In this document: piece by piece, positions 60,846 to 64,000 of the stretch | Layout of the letters: every line of letters begins with the position of its first letter | Numbering within the stretch: the stretch's first letter is position 1 | Assembly: GCA_030737875.1 (NCBI GenBank) | Contig: CM060921.1 | Span: forward strand, 398,886,192-398,950,191 | DNA length: 64,000 bases | Direction of reading: 5' to 3' | Source: Allium sativum | Taxonomy: Eukaryota > Streptophyta > Magnoliopsida > Asparagales > Amaryllidaceae | Notes under the pieces: model-generated | The model's database searches: none | What the model was told of the DNA's origin: nothing | The model's input: only the letters and a program-made list of their open reading frames with translations | Position numbers and translations under genes: made by a program

Positions 60846-60920
60846 TATCTGTTTGGCGGCGGAGAATTTATTCTCTTCCTTAACGCCCTTCTCTGAGACA
60901 TACGAGCTCAGGGGTTATAT
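60846..60920 (+). other. Conserved U5 block with inverted repeats (G)
   Basis: GAGAAT-TT-ATTCTC and CTCTGAG ... CTCAGGG, about 1.37 kb from the LTR end. Confidence 0.55.
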
Positions 60921-61802
60921 ATTGATGGATATCAAATGCGTGGAGTGAATTGCCTGTCTGGCATGCCTAAATGGCAATATGATCAAGGCTTCTGTTGAAA
61001 AGCAGAGTCTTATGGTTGATGATCAAAGCACGACCTGTGTGGCTTAGCTTTTTGTAACGTTGATTCGCGAGCCTCACACCCCGGTTGTGAACCAGAAACG
61101 GGAGAGGACATCAGGGAGGGCATGCGTTTCTTTCTAGTTAGAAGCGGCGTCAGTGGTTTTACACGCCCTGATGAGTTTGACTTATGTGGTTGTTGCTGTT
61201 GCGAGGTGCCTCGGATATATCGGTGTCTGTGTAGAGCCGATGGAGTCATTTGGCTCATTTATGCCCCAAAGGGCGGGGAAATGCAGTGTTCAAGCATTTT
61301 AATCAACATCGATGGACCGGCCCTGACGATCCAGGGGCTCGCCTGTGTCTGGGTCCTGAGACATGGGCTAGATTGTCTCGAATCGGTGAGGACTGTCTTT
61401 TGCCTCGGTTCACAGATGGAAATCCAACTCCCAATACGTGACTTTGCGGTTTTAATTGTAGAACTAGTGTGGCGACATGATATATGGTACCCATGCCGTC
61501 TATGATTGATATTTATGATTGAAATTGATTTGACACTATACACTTATAGTAATAAAACATGAAATTTAGCGTATCAAGCATGCTTTGGCTATTATAAGGT
61601 TAAAACCCTATCCTCCGGCTTGTGTTGCATTGTGTTATGGGACCACGGTCTTATAATAGCTTCATTTTTCTTTATTTAGCATTGCGCAGTTTGTTTTATG
61701 CACTGGTACTCTTGGGAGGAAACCCGTTCCGTGTTATACGGCGTGGTCCCTTAATTTACCTAACTTTAAAATAAAGATTAATAACTGTTTTAGTTCTCAC
61801 AC

Positions 61803-61816
61803 CAGTCACATGACTG
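61803..61816 (+). other. Conserved U5 hairpin (G)
   Basis: CAGTC-ACAT-GACTG, perfect stem, 395 nt from the LTR end. Confidence 0.6.
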
Positions 61817-62213
61817 ACCTGGAGTTTATTGTTTTAACCTAAATTCTCGGTGCCCCTATTTCTGCACGGGCAGCTAGTAGTTTTGGTTTTGCAGATTTAT
61901 ATTCACAGGAACCTGGTTTACAGCTGGAACTATACTCGGAAAGCTCTATATCCATGTATTACTTTCAGTCGTGTTTTGTATTATTTTTCCGCTGCTATGC
62001 AATGTATTGTAATCTCTGATATTTATCGAATGTGTAATAATTATTCATACTTTGTATATTCTTGCATTCTGATGTAATTGTTGTAATAAACAATGAAATG
62101 TTCTTCTGTCTGCGTTCGAATTTGTCGTGTTCTCAAAACAATCAGGGGTTTCGAACGGTCTTGATTGGTTTAGCGACTGATTCGGATCGAGCGAAATTCC
62201 CGATCGTTACACC

Positions 62214-62225
62214 TGGTATCAGAGC
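62214..62225 (+). other. Primer-binding site of G
   Basis: tggtatcagagc, a perfect initiator tRNA-Met site, two bases after the LTR end. Confidence 0.95.
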
Positions 62226-63216
62226 TTTGGTTTACACAGCTCGAGAACAAGGCACATTAGAACCAAACGAAAGAATTCATCAGGATTGGATTAGTAATAT
62301 CTAATGAGAATGACTCGTTAGAGATGGGATCAGTAGTATCCTAGAACGAGTGTGAAGAGTATATTTTTAAAATGAAAACGAATTTTGTTTTGAAAATTTA
62401 AACTTTATTCAACGTATTTGAATATTTATTTGTACTGAATTTGGACAATCCAGTATATAAAGATTTTGCATATACGTCTGATCCACGGGTATTCAAAGTT
62501 TTAATATACTGGATAGATATAGAATCACACTCTAGTCGCCAGGAGATGACATTGATGATAGCAGCTGCATCATCAGTGGATATATGTTCGAGTGACGAAA
62601 GTGGGATTTCTATATATTTCCAATTGACTGGTGTGAGAACCAAAATTAGGTAGGGCCTATTGTTGTGATTTGGCATCAAAAATCTGACTTTTTAGATATG
62701 TATTAAAGTTATGTGATTGAAAAGTTAATCAACTAATTTATTGCTGGTTTTGTTGTTTGATTATTGTTTGAATTAATTAAATGTTGAAACTTTAGACAAA
62801 TTATATCAAATGTTGGACTGAATTGAAAATTGTTAGAAATTGCATGCGTATACATGTACTTACATTGAACAGGTCATAGCAAGGAGGCTAGAGTAGAAGA
62901 ATAAAATTGTTTGCCCAACAAATAGGTACATGTTTACGAATTTATTGGGTTTTTGATGATTTTATGAGCCGATTGGTTAGCCGCTTGGCTGTTTCTTTTT
63001 CTTTTTGGATTGCTGAGGGCCATGGGAGGTTATTTGAAATATCCCGAAGTCCCCGGTGCAGGGGAGGTTATGGCGAAATTTTTCGAAAATTTAGGGTGTT
63101 AGCCAAATTTTTGAAAAATTTGAAGAGTTCTTAGAAACTGAAAAGTTGAAGAACTTAAGCCGTAATGAAAATAATGAAAGTTGAGTTGATTAGTTAAACA
63201 ACTTTCGGCTTCGTTC

Positions 63217-63234
63217 CTTTTCGGGGACGAAAAG
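63217..63234 (+). other. Pre-PPT hairpin of G
   Basis: CTTTTCG-GGGA-CGAAAAG, perfect 7-bp stem, four bases before the PPT. Confidence 0.7.
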
Positions 63235-63238
63235 TTTT

Positions 63239-63250
63239 AAGTGGGGGAGA
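63239..63250 (+). other. Polypurine tract of G
   Basis: aagtgggggaga, one base before the 3' LTR. Confidence 0.95.
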
Positions 63251-63251
63251 T

Positions 63252-64000
63252 TGTAATAACTCGGAAATCCGAGCAAATTTAAAATTTTTATTTTGGCAAT
63301 TTTAGTGAATTTTGAATATTTAAAATGAATTATTTTAAATAATAACAACGAGAAATTTATTTTGAATAGAAATAGAACGTATATATTTATATAGATCGTC
63401 GTTAGAATATAAATAATTATTTATAATTATAAAAGGAATTGAAGATGGCGCGGTAGTTTGAAAATTCGATTTCAAATTTCAAATGAGTGTACAGGATTCA
63501 AAATAAACCGGATTTTAGCGAGACCAAAAATATTAGAATCTATTTGAGAATATCTTTCCAACGAATCCGAAAAATTGAAATTTCATAGCGGGAATCAAAA
63601 TTTATGCCCAGTTGAAAATTCAGAATATTCGCTATGGAATTCTGGCCCTTAAAAATGGAAATTTTGCAAACGACCTCGGTTTTTAACGAAACCACTTTTG
63701 TTGGATCCGAGATATCTAGTTATAGCTAGATTCCAAAATTCGTAATTTTCTGAATCAATATGTGAGCGTGGCGAAGTAAAACGTGTTTGGTCAATTTCGA
63801 TCGACCTGAAAATGTTCATTTTTCAAACGGTCTCGGAATTTGACGAAATTAGTTTTGTTAGGACCGTATCATCAATACGAAGCTAGAAAATATTTTTCAG
63901 GAATTTTTGGAGGCCGTATGTGGCCCCGGCAAATTGAAATGCGCATTCAAATTCAATATATAGAGTTATATTTTGATTTTTACGGAAACTGATCGAAACA
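63252..64000 (+). mobile_element. Element G 3' LTR, first 749 bp
   Basis: It begins tgtaataactcgg and aligns with 56270-57020. The rest is outside the window. Confidence 0.93.

Larger units (their letters stand above)
56270..62211 (+). mobile_element. Element G 5' LTR, 5942 bp
   Basis: It begins tctaataaccc (the expected TG has become TC; the 3' LTR has TG) and ends gatcgttaca. It carries TATA 57165-57172, GC-rich leader 57250-57540, AT-rich array 57560-58110, the ccatgg block near 58300, a three-unit ttcatgtgttgaat repeat (58798-58860), the module at 59215-59420, the U5 block 60846-60920, and small hairpins 61729-61741 and 61803-61816. Confidence 0.93.
62212..63251 (+). mobile_element. Element G internal region
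   Basis: In order: PBS; leader with a hairpin at 62313-62351 (ACTCGTT ... AACGAGT, inner GGAT/ATCC); an unexplained segment 62400-62650 with an 80-codon open frame; a stretch at about 62870-63110 that aligns with LTR C 6835-7060 in the same orientation; then the pre-PPT hairpin and PPT. No gag-pol motif is present. Confidence 0.85.
31414..64000 (-). mobile_element. Element E: chromovirus, decayed, right edge outside the window
   Basis: It reads right to left: 5' LTR from 53731 rightwards (split by G at 56270), PBS 53717-53728, gag-pol from 53465 down to 48408, PPT 48305-48316, and 3' LTR 48303 down to 31414 (split by D). Element F interrupts pol. Without inserts the 3' LTR is about 5.66 kb. 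E is distinct from A at sequence level but shares domain order, PPT, leader hairpin and LTR layout. Several stops and frameshifts disable coding. Confidence 0.92.
56270..64000 (+). mobile_element. Element G: non-autonomous LTR retrotransposon with 5.9-kb LTR, right end outside the window
   Basis: 5' LTR 56270-62211, PBS 62214-62225, interior of about 1.04 kb, PPT 63239-63250, 3' LTR from 63252 on. The interior carries no gag-pol. The LTR follows the A/C layout but has its own block of about 1 kb (59480-60560) and lacks a segment whose counterpart lies in the interior. LTR copies differ by roughly 6 in 100 bases by eye over the visible 750 bp. It is inserted in the E 5' LTR, probable TSD attct at 56265-56269 (right copy not visible). 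Confidence 0.9.

Noticed and set aside
61010..61543. Overlapping frames up to 127 codons in the U5 of G
   Set aside because: The region aligns with non-coding U5 of A and C where the frames are not kept.

Overview
The window is a stack of nested Ty3/Gypsy-type LTR retrotransposons, as found in intergenic DNA of a large plant genome. Supporting signs are gag-pol polyproteins with a chromodomain after integrase (chromovirus, most like the Tekay/Del clade), primer-binding sites complementary to plant initiator tRNA-Met, 5-bp target-site duplications (TSDs), and AT-rich sequence. No intact host gene, rRNA, tRNA or CRISPR was found. The species cannot be named from this sequence.

Left block, 1-29369. 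Element A (+ strand) has a 5' LTR cut by the window edge (1-1033 and 17300-18934), PBS 18937, a decayed gag-pol (19196-23443), PPT 23532 and a complete 5.8-kb 3' LTR (23545-29369). Its 5' LTR is split by element B (- strand, 1034-17294, TSD agtag). B has 4.2-4.4-kb LTRs around only 2.3 kb of internal DNA that holds a protease relic. B's left LTR is in turn split by C, a 5.4-kb solo LTR of the A type (4125-9501, TSD tgtca).

Middle, 29370-31413. About 2 kb of non-LTR DNA, without a recognisable gene, carries a recurring short quasi-palindrome.

Right block, 31414-64000. Element E (- strand) is a second decayed chromovirus (gag-pol 53465 down to 48408). Three elements interrupt it: D in its 3' LTR (- strand, 32412-43638, TSD actat, 4.6-kb near-identical LTRs, 2-kb internal, B-like); F in pol (50360-51140, TSD cttcg, TRIM-sized, with its two LTRs in inverted orientation); and G in its 5' LTR (+ strand, 56270 to past the edge, 5.9-kb LTR, about 1-kb internal without gag-pol). 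Insertion order: A before B before C; E before D, F and G.

The most interesting content lies in the non-coding parts of the elements. Three small hairpins recur at fixed positions in elements whose surrounding sequence has diverged, some with paired base changes that keep the stem: one just before the PPT (all six elements with internal regions), one about 385-475 nt before the LTR 3' end (ten LTR copies), and one in the leader downstream of the PBS (A, E, G, and repeated in F). TATA boxes sit only about 470-900 bp into LTRs of 4.2-5.9 kb, so most of each LTR would be transcribed. B, D, F and G lack gag-pol and share these signals with A and E, which suggests mobilisation in trans. The observations are direct readings; conservation and mobilisation are inference.
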